A stretch of DNA of 64,000 nucleotides from Mangrovicoccus sp049603835 (GCA_049603835.1 JBMYSZ010000002.1:186001-250000); one strand, 5' to 3'; positions 25,632 to 34,787 are shown, counted from the first letter of the stretch. Made by a program: numbers and translations. The notes: generated by a model not told the origin, from the letters alone.

Positions 25632-26546
25632 ATGATGCAACTCATGACGGGCGAAATCCCACGCTATTATCTTTATGGCGATGCGGTGACGGATGTTGAA
25701 CTGAACTTCGTTCATGTGGAACCAATCCGCGAACGGAGCGGGGCCCATGATTGGACAATTCGTGCCCATGCTCATCCAGATCATGTGCAAATTCTGCTGG
25801 TGGAGCATGGCGGCGGATATATCATGGTCGAGGGTCAGAAATACGATATTCCGACCCGTTGCGTTGTGGTCGTTCCCGCCGCGATGGTGCATGAAATCCA
25901 TTTTGGCGCGGATACGGATGGGATCGTTGTGACGGCGGCTTCGGTCTATGCGGGCTCCGTGACCCAAGGGGATAAACGGCTTTTGGAGGCGCTGGATCAT
26001 CCGGGCGTCTATCCAATTTCAGGCACTGGGGTCAGCGCGGAGGCGGTGATCGACGCTTTTGATTGGCTTAATCGCGAATATGTTTGGTCGGCACCGGCAC
26101 GGCGGCTTTCCGTGATGTCGCATTTTCTGCGGATCTTGGTTGCGGTGGTGCGGTTGCGTGGCGTTCAGGTGCAGACAGTCACCAGCCCGCGCGATCGCGA
26201 ATATGATATTTTGATGCGCTATAAAGAGCTGGTGGAAAAGAATTTCCGCAGTGAAAAGGCGATGGATTACTATGCCGGCGAGATCGGGATTAGCGCCCAG
26301 CGACTGAACCAAGCCTGCAAGGCGCGCACCGGGAAAACCGCGTCGGAAATTTTGCACGAGCGCGCGATTATCGAGGCGAAGCGCTGCTTGCTTTATATGG
26401 AAAAAACCGTTGCGGAAATTGGCTATGAATTGGGCTTTGATGACCCGGCCTATTTTTCGCGCTTCTTTTCGCAGCGGGTGGGGCAGCCGCCTGGGACTTA
26501 TCGCGCGCGCCATGCAGATACGCCGCCTGCTGCTGCGAGCAAATAA
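25632..26546 (+). CDS. AraC family transcriptional regulator with cupin sensor
   Basis: The 304-residue protein has an N-terminal cupin (HAHPDHVQILLVEHGGGYIMVEG at about 45-70) and a C-terminal pair of helix-turn-helix units: ISAQRLNQACKARTGKTASEIL and KTVAEIGYELGFDDPAYFSRFF. The layout is that of PobR/HpaA-type activators of aromatic acid genes. A GGGGAGGGGGG ribosome site precedes it. It is divergent from the flavoprotein-SDR operon and followed by the NIPSNAP gene, so it probably controls this block in answer to the imported compound. Confidence 0.82.
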   Translation: MMQLMTGEIPRYYLYGDAVTDVELNFVHVEPIRERSGAHDWTIRAHAHPDHVQILLVEHGGGYIMVEGQKYDIPTRCVVVVPAAMVHEIHFGADTDGIVVTAASVYAGSVTQGDKRLLEALDHPGVYPISGTGVSAEAVIDAFDWLNREYVWSAPARRLSVMSHFLRILVAVVRLRGVQVQTVTSPRDREYDILMRYKELVEKNFRSEKAMDYYAGEIGISAQRLNQACKARTGKTASEILHERAIIEAKRCLLYMEKTVAEIGYELGFDDPAYFSRFFSQRVGQPPGTYRARHADTPPAAASK

Positions 26547-26629
26547 CAGATTGTGCAAGCTATGCCCGCTTCGTTCCATTTCCAGACGGGGCGGGGCGCG
26601 GCACTCTTTCGTCAAAAGCGGAGGAGCGC

Positions 26630-27208
26630 ATGATTTTCGAACTCAGAGCCTATGATCTATTGCCAGGGCAAGGCCCTGCTTATCTCGATCTATTTCGCAA
26701 AGCGGGGCTACTATATGTGACCCGGCATTTGCCCATGGGGGGATATTGGCTGACGGATAGCGGCGCGTTGAACCGGCTTTATCATTTATGGATCTACGAA
26801 GATCTGGCCGAGCGTTTGGCCTGCCGCGCGGAATTGGCGAAAGATACAGATTGGAATGCGGGCTTTGTGCCGAAAGGATTTCCGCTAATTGTGTCTCAGC
26901 GCAATTTCTTGATGTCGCTGGAAACTGGATCGCCTTTGCTAGAGCAAGCGGTGGCCAATCGGAAGATGTTGCATCCCGGCCAAACCGAGGAGGAGCCGAT
27001 ATTTGCGGCGGCCTATCTGTCTTTGACCTTTGGTTCGGCGCGCTCGGAAGAGGCCGAGCTTTTGGGGCGGTGGCGCGTGACCTCGGGCGAGACGCCGGGG
27101 CAAATTGTAACCCTGTATCGCCATGAAAGCGACGATCCCTTGGCCACCGCCGAGGCTGCGGAGCGGCATGAATTGCTGCGCTCGCTTAGCTGTTCGCCCC
27201 TTCGTTAG
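26630..27208 (+). CDS. NIPSNAP family protein
   Basis: A 192-residue protein with NIPSNAP pattern: IFELRAYDLLPGQGPAYLDLF at the start, then LPMGGYWLTDSGALNRLYHLWIYEDLAER. NIPSNAP domains are ferredoxin-like alpha/beta folds found near aromatic and alicyclic degradation genes, with no settled biochemical role. It follows the AraC gene on the same strand by 83 bases and has a GGAGGAG ribosome site. The last 23 bases overlap the end of the converging SDR gene. Confidence 0.75.
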   Translation: MIFELRAYDLLPGQGPAYLDLFRKAGLLYVTRHLPMGGYWLTDSGALNRLYHLWIYEDLAERLACRAELAKDTDWNAGFVPKGFPLIVSQRNFLMSLETGSPLLEQAVANRKMLHPGQTEEEPIFAAAYLSLTFGSARSEEAELLGRWRVTSGETPGQIVTLYRHESDDPLATAEAAERHELLRSLSCSPLR

Positions 27209-27998
27209 GCGCGCCAGAGCAAGTGCCCGCTGCTCCGAAAGCGGTCCAACCGCCATCGACGCTAAGCACTGTGCCAGTGATGGCGGAGGCGGCGGGCGAA
27301 GCCAGAAAATAGATTGCCTCGCTGATCTCGGATGGCTCTAAAAGCCTTCCAAGCGGGGTGCGGCTGATCAGGGCCTCGGGATCGATCAGACCTTCGGTGA
27401 TCAGCTTTTCCACCAGCGCCGTTCGAATATAGCCTGGCGCGACCGCATTGACCCGGATCCCATATTCGCCCCATTCACAGGCCATAGAGCGGGTCATGGC
27501 AATGATACCGGCCTTGGCCGCGCCATAAGCATTGCGCCGAGGCAGCCCAGTCAAACCGGCAAGTGACGAGATATTGACAATCGCCCCGCCGCGCCCTGCA
27601 TCGATCATCACTGCCGCTGCCGCGCGCGACACCAAAAACGCGCCGGTAAGATGGACATCGATCACTTTGCGGAAATGGCTGCCGCTTTGCTCTAGGCTGG
27701 GCGCGCTGCTATCGCCGATCCCGGCATTATTCACAACCAGATCTAGCCGCCCATAATGGCGCATGATGGATTGCACGGTTTCCGCGACCTGGTCTTCGCA
27801 GGTCACATCGCAGCCCAACCCCAGATGGGCAGTTCCCAATTCCGAAGGCCCCAATTCTGACGCTCGGGCCGCAGAGGCCTGGTGGCTAAGATCCGCGATG
27901 ATGACCTGATATCCCCGCGCGGCAAAGATCTGGGCTGTTTGCCAGCCAATCCCCTCTGCCGCGCCGGTGATCAAAGCGGTTTTCAGATCCCCGCTCAA
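27186..27998 (-). CDS. Short-chain dehydrogenase/reductase
   Basis: The 270-residue SDR has TGAAEGIGWQ near 12-21, NNAGIGD near 92 and the catalytic residues in ISSLAG and NAYGAAKAG. It overlaps the TRAP large-permease stop by ATGA, so it is the last gene of the second TRAP operon (dctP-dctQ-dctM-SDR). Coupling to a transporter suggests it acts early on the imported compound, for example oxidising a ring alcohol. The 3' end overlaps the NIPSNAP gene on the other strand. Confidence 0.8.
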   Translation of the reverse strand: MSGDLKTALITGAAEGIGWQTAQIFAARGYQVIIADLSHQASAARASELGPSELGTAHLGLGCDVTCEDQVAETVQSIMRHYGRLDLVVNNAGIGDSSAPSLEQSGSHFRKVIDVHLTGAFLVSRAAAAVMIDAGRGGAIVNISSLAGLTGLPRRNAYGAAKAGIIAMTRSMACEWGEYGIRVNAVAPGYIRTALVEKLITEGLIDPEALISRTPLGRLLEPSEISEAIYFLASPAASAITGTVLSVDGGWTAFGAAGTCSGAPNEGANS

Positions 27999-29293
27999 TT
28001 CATCAATTCCGGCAGAAACAGGATCAGACCTGGGAACAAAACGATGATGGAGATGATAAAGACCTCGCCGATCAAAAAGGGTGTGACGCCGCGAAACACG
28101 CTTTCAAGCGGAATATCGGGTCTTATCCCATTGACCACATAGCAGTTTAGCCCAACCGGCGGTGTGACGACTCCCACCTCGATCAGCTTGACCAGCAGGA
28201 TGCCGAACCAGATTGGGTCATAGCCCAGGCCGATAATCGCCGGAAAGACGACGGGCAGGGTCAGCATCATCATGCCCAGCCCATCCAGGATCATGCCCAT
28301 CAGCAGATACATGATGATAATCCCGATCAAGATCACCCAGCGAGGCACATCAAGCCCAACAACCAGATCGGTTACGGTGCCAGGGAGCCCGGTAAAGGCT
28401 AGAAACCGCACAAAGATCAGCACGCCCCAGATCACCATAAAGATCATCACCGTGGTGCGCACCGTATCCAAAAGCCCGTTATGGAAATCGCGCAGGCTGA
28501 TTTTCTTGAACAAGGCCATGGCAAGGATGATAGCCGTGGCCACGCCGGCGGATTCTGTTGGGGTCATCCAGCCCAGATAGATGCCGCCTAAAATCACGCC
28601 GACCACTGCAAAGACACCGCTGACCTGGGGCAGGGCTTTGATCTTTTCCATGAAGCTGGTGGAGGGCTCTAGCGGCGCAAGTTTTGGGTTGAGTTTGACC
28701 ACCACCGTGATCACCAGCAAATAGACGACCATGGATAAAAGGCCGGGGATTAGACCTGCGAGCAGTAGTTTAGCAACCGATTGCTCGACGATGATGCCAT
28801 AGATCACCAAGATCGCCGAGGGCGGGATTAGGGCAGCGAGTGTCCCCCCCACGGCCACAACACCGGCGGCCAGGCGCTTGTCATAGCCATGGGCTTCCAT
28901 TTCCGGTAAGGCGAGGCGGGTGAAAACAGCGGTGGATGCGGTTGAGGCGCCGGACACAGCGGCAAAGCCGGCCGAGGCAAAGATCGTCGCGGTGGCCAAT
29001 CCGCCCGGCGCGCGGCCGACCCATTTTCGAGCGGCGTCATAGGCAGAGGTTGTGATGCCCGCATGCATCGCCAAAAAGCCGATAGCAATGAATAGCGGCA
29101 GCACGCTCAGCGAGTAATGCCCAGAATTCGCATAGGGGATAATGCCCGCCAATCCCGTGGCAACGGTCGGATTGCGCAATATCATCATGCCGGTGATGCC
29201 GGTAAAGGCCGCCGCATAGGCAACAGGAATGCCTACCACAACCAGAAAGACCAGCATGGCGATGCCCAAATAGCCCAAAGTAATCGGATCCAT
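27995..29293 (-). CDS. TRAP transporter large permease subunit DctM
   Basis: The ATG at 29293 (MDPITLGYLGIAM) gives 432 residues, the normal DctM length; the open frame upstream overlaps dctQ and is not used. About 12 hydrophobic segments are visible, with the SGASTASTAVFTRLALPEM motif and the final GVVTPPVGLNCYVVNG. It is the second DctM in the window and differs clearly from that at 10989. It is followed by an overlapping SDR gene. Substrate unknown; context favours an alicyclic or aromatic acid. Confidence 0.88.
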   Translation of the reverse strand: MDPITLGYLGIAMLVFLVVVGIPVAYAAAFTGITGMMILRNPTVATGLAGIIPYANSGHYSLSVLPLFIAIGFLAMHAGITTSAYDAARKWVGRAPGGLATATIFASAGFAAVSGASTASTAVFTRLALPEMEAHGYDKRLAAGVVAVGGTLAALIPPSAILVIYGIIVEQSVAKLLLAGLIPGLLSMVVYLLVITVVVKLNPKLAPLEPSTSFMEKIKALPQVSGVFAVVGVILGGIYLGWMTPTESAGVATAIILAMALFKKISLRDFHNGLLDTVRTTVMIFMVIWGVLIFVRFLAFTGLPGTVTDLVVGLDVPRWVILIGIIIMYLLMGMILDGLGMMMLTLPVVFPAIIGLGYDPIWFGILLVKLIEVGVVTPPVGLNCYVVNGIRPDIPLESVFRGVTPFLIGEVFIISIIVLFPGLILFLPELMN

Positions 29294-29303
29294 TTTGCGG
29301 CCC

Positions 29304-29864
29304 CTATTCGTAAGGTGAGGTTTCAATGGCATCCATGGGATGCCCAAAGATATGCGAACCATCTGTCGGCTGCAGGAACATGCGCGCGGCTTCGGCCAAT
29401 TGCAGCGCCAGGCGCAGGGCCAAAAGCGCAAGCGCGCCGGTCACAATGGCAATACCCGGCCAAAGCGGAATGCCGATCTCTGGCGTATCGCCGCCATTAT
29501 TCAAAGACCGCATAAGGTTAAGCCAGCTGCCTTTGGTCAGGATGATCACCACGAAAAGCGCGATGCCCAAGGCAAAGCTTTCCACCAGCCATTTGCTTCG
29601 GCCTTTGCAGCGATCGCTGACCAAAGTCATGCGCACATTGCCGAAATGGCTTTGACAATAGGCGATGCCAAGGGTGACAAGCGCCACCATCAACTGTTCG
29701 ACGATATCGATTGAGCCGCGCACCGGGTGGTTGAACAAGCCGCGCCCTAAGACTTCGGCGCAGACCAGGACCATAAGGCCCATAATCAAGAGCCCCGCAA
29801 TCAGCGCAGCCGTTTTCTCGACATGACCCAAAAGCCTGTCGAGGCTATCAATGACGGATTTCAT
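29304..29864 (-). CDS. TRAP transporter small permease subunit DctQ
   Basis: The ATG at 29864 follows GAGGGCAAAT and yields 186 residues with four membrane helices. Family stretches include AGLLIMGLMVLVCAEVLGRG, NHPVRGSIDIVEQLMVALVTLG and the IPLWPGIAIVTGALALLALRL helix. It lies between dctP and dctM of the same system. A 7-base-pair hairpin separates it from dctP. Confidence 0.83.
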   Translation of the reverse strand: MKSVIDSLDRLLGHVEKTAALIAGLLIMGLMVLVCAEVLGRGLFNHPVRGSIDIVEQLMVALVTLGIAYCQSHFGNVRMTLVSDRCKGRSKWLVESFALGIALFVVIILTKGSWLNLMRSLNNGGDTPEIGIPLWPGIAIVTGALALLALRLALQLAEAARMFLQPTDGSHIFGHPMDAIETSPYE

Positions 29865-29883
29865 ATTTGCCCTCGATTGACTG

Positions 29884-29910
29884 GATCCAACAGGCTGCGC
29901 CCATTGGATC
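29884..29910. terminator. Hairpin between dctP and dctQ
   Basis: GATCCAA at 29884-29890 pairs with TTGGATC at 29904-29910 around a 13-base loop. Hairpins after binding-protein genes often stabilise the upstream transcript or reduce read-through, giving more binding protein than permease. Confidence 0.4.
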
Positions 29911-29953
29911 TCTCGCATCGGTTCGATCAAAGCGTTTCGGGATTGGCCCGGCT

Positions 29954-31033
29954 TTAGTCGTCGCTATGGCTGGCCGCAGCAGCGGCTTCGCTAAGGATCA
30001 GATCAAACAGCTCTTGTCCCGGCAGGCCCTTTTCGGTCACGCCATCGATCCAGCTTTGCCAGCTGGGCTCAACCGCTGTGGTCAGAGTGGCTTTGATGTC
30101 ATCGGTCAATGCGATGCGCTTTAGGCCACGCGCTTCGAATTCCTTTTCATTCGCCGCATCAATTTCGCCATATGTTGCGATCTGATGTTCATAGGCAGGA
30201 ATGACCGCCTCATCTAGCAGCGCCTTATACTGATCGGGCAGGGCGTTATAGGCGTCAATATTGGCCGCAACCGTGCATTGGATGGTGCCAAGATTCCAGC
30301 CATCCGTCACCCAATCCGACAGTTCATGGAAGCGATAAGACACAAATGCATAGGTATAGGGATAGACGATGCCTTCGATCACGCCGCGTTCCAGCGCATT
30401 ATAGAGATCCGGTGCAGGCATGGTCGACGGCACAGCGCCAATGGATTCCATCAAGGCGGCTTGGCCCCCCTGCGCAATCAGCCGTTTGCCATCCCAATCG
30501 GACAGGCTCTGAGGCATCTCGCCTTTGCCCATCACTTCATAATTGGGCATCAAAGCGGACATGATCGGCTTTGCGCTCCATTTGCCCCATTCTTGCTGTA
30601 GGGCGGGGTGCTCTAGATAAGTGCCATAGACCTTATATTGGGTCTCAAAATTCGGCAGCGGCAAAAAGGCCTGGCTCAGCCCCATAGAGGCCGGGGTTTT
30701 GTCCGGGTGATAGAAGGGGCAAACCGTGGCGGCCTCAAATGCGCCCAGTTGAAGCCCGTCGATATTTTCCTTCGGATCCGACAACACACCGCCATATTGT
30801 AGGTCCAGCTCGAAATTGCCGTCGGTTTTCTCAGCCAGATAGGCTTTGAGTCCTTCGACACCTTCGGTGAAACCGCGTCGCGCGCCCCAAAGCGAAACCA
30901 ACCATTTGACTTTCGGGCCCTCTACTTCAGCGGCTTGGGCCGGAGCGGCAGTGATCAGGCTGCTCGCGGTTCCCAGCATGGCAGCGAAAACAGTAGCGGT
31001 AACAAGAGTTCCGCAGATAGCGTCATTTTTCAT
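29954..31033 (-). CDS. TRAP transporter substrate-binding protein DctP
   Basis: A 359-residue periplasmic protein. The signal peptide runs to about residue 34 (cleavage near APAQA-A). The mature part has VKWLVSLWGARRGFTEGVEGL, YGGVLSDPKENIDGLQLGAFEAA and VSYRFHELSDWV, a DctP-type arrangement seen in the group near aromatic and sulfonate genes. It is the first gene of the second TRAP operon and has an AAGGGGAGGACACC ribosome site. The 576-base gap upstream probably holds its promoter. Confidence 0.85.
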   Translation of the reverse strand: MKNDAICGTLVTATVFAAMLGTASSLITAAPAQAAEVEGPKVKWLVSLWGARRGFTEGVEGLKAYLAEKTDGNFELDLQYGGVLSDPKENIDGLQLGAFEAATVCPFYHPDKTPASMGLSQAFLPLPNFETQYKVYGTYLEHPALQQEWGKWSAKPIMSALMPNYEVMGKGEMPQSLSDWDGKRLIAQGGQAALMESIGAVPSTMPAPDLYNALERGVIEGIVYPYTYAFVSYRFHELSDWVTDGWNLGTIQCTVAANIDAYNALPDQYKALLDEAVIPAYEHQIATYGEIDAANEKEFEARGLKRIALTDDIKATLTTAVEPSWQSWIDGVTEKGLPGQELFDLILSEAAAAASHSDD

Positions 31034-31170
31034 GGTGTCCTCCCCTTAAATGACCGTATTTGGCTGAAACCGCGCATAAATTGGCTCAGACGGGGCCGGG
31101 GCTTTATTCGTGCTTACCCGGTCGTGCGGCTGGCCTGGATTGATTGATTGCTGTCTTGGCGCGTTTCAGT

Positions 31171-31190
31171 TTGTGAGAGGAAACTCACAA
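31171..31190. promoter_or_regulatory. Inverted repeat TTGTGAG-N6-CTCACAA
   Basis: Perfect 7-base arms around AGGAAA, about 140 bases upstream of the dctP start. The form suits a dimeric repressor or activator; the protein is not known. Confidence 0.45.
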
Positions 31191-31395
31191 GAAATCGGTT
31201 TTTTCTGAATGGAGAAAGCTGGGAAATTCTTGCAAAATTCGATTGCTGAATTTGAGCCTTTTACGGTGCGTCCAAGGGAATAGATACGTCTTGGATGCGG
31301 TAAAATTCAGAAAGCAACGTAATATCAAATGGTTGAGGTAATGGCCTGCCGCAAGCAGGCGGCTGCGCTCCAATACTTGGATATTCGGGGTTGGA

Positions 31396-31409
31396 GAAAT
31401 TGCAATTTC
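31396..31409. promoter_or_regulatory. Palindrome GAAATTGCAATTTC
   Basis: A perfect 14-base palindrome roughly 200 bases upstream of catB. A half-site GAAATTG recurs at about 31417. It may be an operator for catB or the TRAP operon. Confidence 0.35.
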
Positions 31410-31609
31410 GCGGGCTGAAATTGGACTCTTCGAGCTTGCGCGAAATCCCGGCTGAAAACGGCTTTCGCGGCGGGGTTTCTGTTTGGCCTGCGTCTTTGGT
31501 TCAAAGCAGCTCCTTTTGATGGCGCGCGGGGGCGTAGTTTTCATTTGGGTATCGGACAAGACCTGGGGTGTCATCGCCAGGTCGCGAAACCACTGGCAAG
31601 TTGAGCTCA

Positions 31610-32785
31610 ATGAAGCACGACAGAGTGGTGAGACCTGTGACTAAAATCGACCTAATCGAAACGATGATCCTAGATATCCCGACCATCCGGGGTCATGTTC
31701 TTTCGATGGCGACCATGCGCAGCCAGATAGTTGTTCTGGTGACGATCCGGTTTTCTGATGGATCGATTGGGATTGGCGAAGGCACCACGATCGGCGGTCT
31801 CAGCTATGGGGCGGAAAGCCCGGAAAGTATCAAATCGGCGATTGATGCCTATATCGCCCCGGCGCTTTTGGGGCGCGATGGCGATCAGGTCAGCGGCGCG
31901 ATCCATCTGATGGATAAATTGGTGCGCGGCAATCGCATCGCCAAAACCGCGGTGGAAATCGCGCTTTGGGATGGGTTGGGCAAACGCTTGGGCGTGCCGG
32001 TGGCGCAGTTCTTTGGCGGCGCGGTGCATGAGAAATTGCCAGTGGCATGGACTTTGGCCTCGGGCAATTCGGAGACGGATATCGCCGAAGCGCAAGAGAT
32101 GATGGAAAGCCGACGGCACAATATCTTTAAGCTGAAAATCGGCAAACGCGCGGTGCGGGATGACGTGGCCCATGTGGCGCGGATCAAAGACGCTTTGGGC
32201 GATGCGGCCAGTATCCGGGTCGATGTGAATATGGCCTGGTCCCTGCAAGAGGCGCGTTGGGGCCTCAAAGGTCTGCAAGAGGCGGGCTGCGAATTGGTCG
32301 AACAGCCGGTGCAAGCGCGCTATCGCTGGGCCATGGCCGAACTAACCTCGGCTTATGAAATCGCGGTGATGGCGGATGAGGCGCTGAACGGTCCCGAAGA
32401 TGCGCTGGCCGTGGCCTCCGCCAAGGCGGCGGATGTGTTTGCCATCAAAGTGGCGCAATCAGGCGGGCTGAAACGCGGTGCGGAGGTGATCGCAATCGGC
32501 CAGGCTGCGGGCTTTGGGCTTTATGGCGGAACCATGCTGGAAACCGGTTTAGGCACGGCCGCCGCGCTCCAGCTTTTCGCCACAATCGAAAAATTGCACT
32601 GGGGCACCGAGCTTTTCGGGCCTTTGCTGCTGACCGATGAAATCCTGGCCGACCCAATCGGCTATGGGGATTTCTGCGTCGAAATTCCCAAAGGGCCGGG
32701 CATTGGGGCCCGCTTGGATCCGGACAAAATCAACTATTTCCGCCGCGATGGTGGTCCGACCGGGACCGCTCTTGCTGGGGAGTAA
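31610..32785 (+). CDS. catB: Muconate cycloisomerase
   Basis: An enolase-superfamily protein of 391 residues if read from the ATG at 31610; GTG at 31637 is an alternative start and would give a more usual length. Active-site residues are all present: Lys174 and Lys176 (KLKIG), metal ligands Asp205, Glu231 and Asp256, and Lys280. They are offset by seven from the Pseudomonas enzyme, which supports the assignment strongly. It lactonises cis,cis-muconate from intradiol cleavage of catechol. It precedes benABCD on the same strand. No muconolactone isomerase or enol-lactonase gene adjoins it. Confidence 0.87.
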   Translation: MKHDRVVRPVTKIDLIETMILDIPTIRGHVLSMATMRSQIVVLVTIRFSDGSIGIGEGTTIGGLSYGAESPESIKSAIDAYIAPALLGRDGDQVSGAIHLMDKLVRGNRIAKTAVEIALWDGLGKRLGVPVAQFFGGAVHEKLPVAWTLASGNSETDIAEAQEMMESRRHNIFKLKIGKRAVRDDVAHVARIKDALGDAASIRVDVNMAWSLQEARWGLKGLQEAGCELVEQPVQARYRWAMAELTSAYEIAVMADEALNGPEDALAVASAKAADVFAIKVAQSGGLKRGAEVIAIGQAAGFGLYGGTMLETGLGTAAALQLFATIEKLHWGTELFGPLLLTDEILADPIGYGDFCVEIPKGPGIGARLDPDKINYFRRDGGPTGTALAGE

Positions 32786-32854
32786 CAAGAAGGCGCGACC
32801 CAACAGCCAGCCAAACGTCCAAAGGCGTTGCAGCAGTCAATAGGAGGAAGACTG

Positions 32855-34243
32855 ATGTTTACCCAATCCAATCTGGATGAATACGAAACCCGCATTGCGG
32901 GCGCTATTCAGGAGGATCCAGAAAACGGTGTATTTCGGTGCCGGCGTGATATTTTCACCGACGAAGATCTGTTCGAATTGGAGATGAAGCACATCTTCGA
33001 AGGCAACTGGATCTATATGGCGCATGAAAGTCAGATCCCCGAACCGGGCGATTATTTCACCCTGCATATGGGGCGCACCCCGGTGATTATCACCCGCGAC
33101 AAGACAGGCGAATTGCATGCTTTGGTCAATGCCTGCTCCCATCGCGGCGCGATGCTGTGCCGGTTCAAGCGTCGCAAGCAAGCGACCTTTACCTGCCCAT
33201 TCCATGGCTGGACCTTCTCCAATACTGGTAAGCTGTTGAAGGTCAAAGACCCCAAAGGCGCGGGCTATCCCGAGCAGTTTAACAAAGATGGCAGCCATGA
33301 TTTGACCAAAGTGGCGCGGTTCGAAAATTACCGGGGCTTTCTTTTTGGCTCGCTCAATGCGGATGTGCAGCCGCTAGAGGAATATCTTGGCGAAGCGCGC
33401 AAGATGATCGATATGATCGTCGATCAGGCGGATGACGGGCTCGAAGTCCTGCGCGGCGCGTCTACCTATACTTATGACGGCAATTGGAAGCTTCAGGCGG
33501 AAAATGGCGCCGATGGCTATCACGTCTCGGCGGTGCATTGGAATTATGTGGCCACCACAGCGCATCGCAATGAGGATGGCAAAGAAGACAATATCAAAGC
33601 CACCGATGCCTCTAAATGGGCCAAGCAGCGCGGCGGGTTTCATGCTTATGAAAACGGCCATATCCTGCTTTGGACCGAATGGTCTGATCCCTCCAACCGC
33701 CCAGGCTATCCGCGCCTAGAGGAATGGACGGAGAAATACGGCAAAACCAAAGCCGATTGGATGGTCGGGGTGCTGCGCAATCTGTGCCTTTATCCCAATG
33801 TGTTCTTGATGGACCAGTTTAGCAGCCAGATCCGAGTCTTCCGCCCGGTGAGCGTGGATAAAACCGAGGTCACCATCTATTGCATCGCTCCCAAAGGCGA
33901 AAGCCAAGAGGCTCGGTCCCGCCGCATTCGCCAATATGAAGACTTCTTCAACGCCTCTGGCATGGCAACCCCGGATGATACCGAAGAATTCCGCGCCACC
34001 CAGCGAGGCTATGCCGGTGCGGCACATGCGCAATGGAATGACCTGACCCGTGGCGCGACCCAATGGATCGATGGCCCAGATGAAGACGCCAAAGCCTTGG
34101 GCATCACCCCGGTTCTGTCCGGCGCACGTACAGAAGACGAAGGCCTTTTCGTAATCCAGCACACCAACTGGTCCGAGCGCATAAACGACGCCATTGCCAA
34201 AGAACGTGCCACCGCGCCCCAAGCGCTATCAGCCGCTGAGTGA
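32855..34243 (+). CDS. benA: Benzoate 1,2-dioxygenase large (alpha) subunit
   Basis: The ATG at 32855 follows TAGGAGGAAG and gives 462 residues. The Rieske [2Fe-2S] ligands are Cys94, His96, Cys114 and His117. The mononuclear iron site has His223 and His228 in ADGYHVSAVHWNY, with the bridging Asp220. Size and the tail-to-tail order with a beta subunit, a ferredoxin-reductase and a cis-diol dehydrogenase are those of BenABCD/XylXYZL. It dihydroxylates benzoate (or toluate) at carbons 1 and 2. Anthranilate dioxygenases are close relatives, but the following diol dehydrogenase gene is needed only for benzoate-type substrates. Confidence 0.88.
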   Translation: MFTQSNLDEYETRIAGAIQEDPENGVFRCRRDIFTDEDLFELEMKHIFEGNWIYMAHESQIPEPGDYFTLHMGRTPVIITRDKTGELHALVNACSHRGAMLCRFKRRKQATFTCPFHGWTFSNTGKLLKVKDPKGAGYPEQFNKDGSHDLTKVARFENYRGFLFGSLNADVQPLEEYLGEARKMIDMIVDQADDGLEVLRGASTYTYDGNWKLQAENGADGYHVSAVHWNYVATTAHRNEDGKEDNIKATDASKWAKQRGGFHAYENGHILLWTEWSDPSNRPGYPRLEEWTEKYGKTKADWMVGVLRNLCLYPNVFLMDQFSSQIRVFRPVSVDKTEVTIYCIAPKGESQEARSRRIRQYEDFFNASGMATPDDTEEFRATQRGYAGAAHAQWNDLTRGATQWIDGPDEDAKALGITPVLSGARTEDEGLFVIQHTNWSERINDAIAKERATAPQALSAAE

Positions 34244-34256
34244 GGAGGAGACACTC

Positions 34257-34787
34257 ATGAGCACCGCAACTTTAGAGCGCCCGCAAAGCACGGGTGCAGA
34301 GCTAAGCTTTGCCGATATCCAGGCTTTTCTTTATGCCGAAGCCCGTGCTTTGGACGATCGCGACTGGGATACTTGGCTGACCTATTATCACCAGGACTGC
34401 CCGTTTTGGATGCCGACTTGGGATGATTATGACGAGCTGACCGAAGATCCGCAAAATGAAGTGTCTTTGATGTTTTACCCGAACCGGCAAGGCATCGAAG
34501 ACCGGGTCTTTCGGATCAAGACGGATCGCTCCTCGGCCACATCCCTGCCCGAGCCGCGCACCAATCACAATCTGTCCAATATCGAAATCCTCAGCCGCGA
34601 GGGCTCGACCATTAAGCTGCGCTTTAACTGGTCCACGCTCAGCTATCGCTATGGGGCGACAGATCAGCATTGGGGCACCTCGTTTTACAGCATCGATACA
34701 AGCGGTCCCAAACCTCTGATCACGGATAAGAAAGTCGTGCTGAAAAACGACCATATCCATCATGTGATCGACGTTTATCACGTCTGA
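34257..34787 (+). CDS. benB: Benzoate 1,2-dioxygenase small (beta) subunit
   Basis: The ATG at 34257 is preceded by TGAGGAGGAGACACTC and gives 176 residues. The NTF2-like beta-subunit pattern is clear: IQAFLYAEARALDDRDWDTW at the start, CPFWMPTWDDYDELTEDPQ, and a final HVIDVYHV. It forms the alpha3beta3 oxygenase with BenA and has a structural role. It lies 13 bases after benA. Confidence 0.88.
   Translation: MSTATLERPQSTGAELSFADIQAFLYAEARALDDRDWDTWLTYYHQDCPFWMPTWDDYDELTEDPQNEVSLMFYPNRQGIEDRVFRIKTDRSSATSLPEPRTNHNLSNIEILSREGSTIKLRFNWSTLSYRYGATDQHWGTSFYSIDTSGPKPLITDKKVVLKNDHIHHVIDVYHV

Larger units (their letters stand above)
31034..31609. other. Long AT-richer intergenic region between dctP and catB
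   Basis: This is the largest gene-free stretch in the window (576 bases) and separates two divergent units. It is visibly richer in A and T than its surroundings. It contains an inverted repeat at 31171-31190, a hairpin GCCTGC/GCAGGC at 31344-31360, and a palindrome at 31396-31409. A 141-codon frame on the minus strand inside it does not look like a protein. It likely holds promoters and operators for both sides. Confidence 0.6.

Noticed and set aside
31185..31610. 141-codon minus-strand open frame in the long gap
   Set aside because: Weak start, AT-richer DNA, no recognisable motif or ribosome site; kept only as non-coding region pending transcription data.
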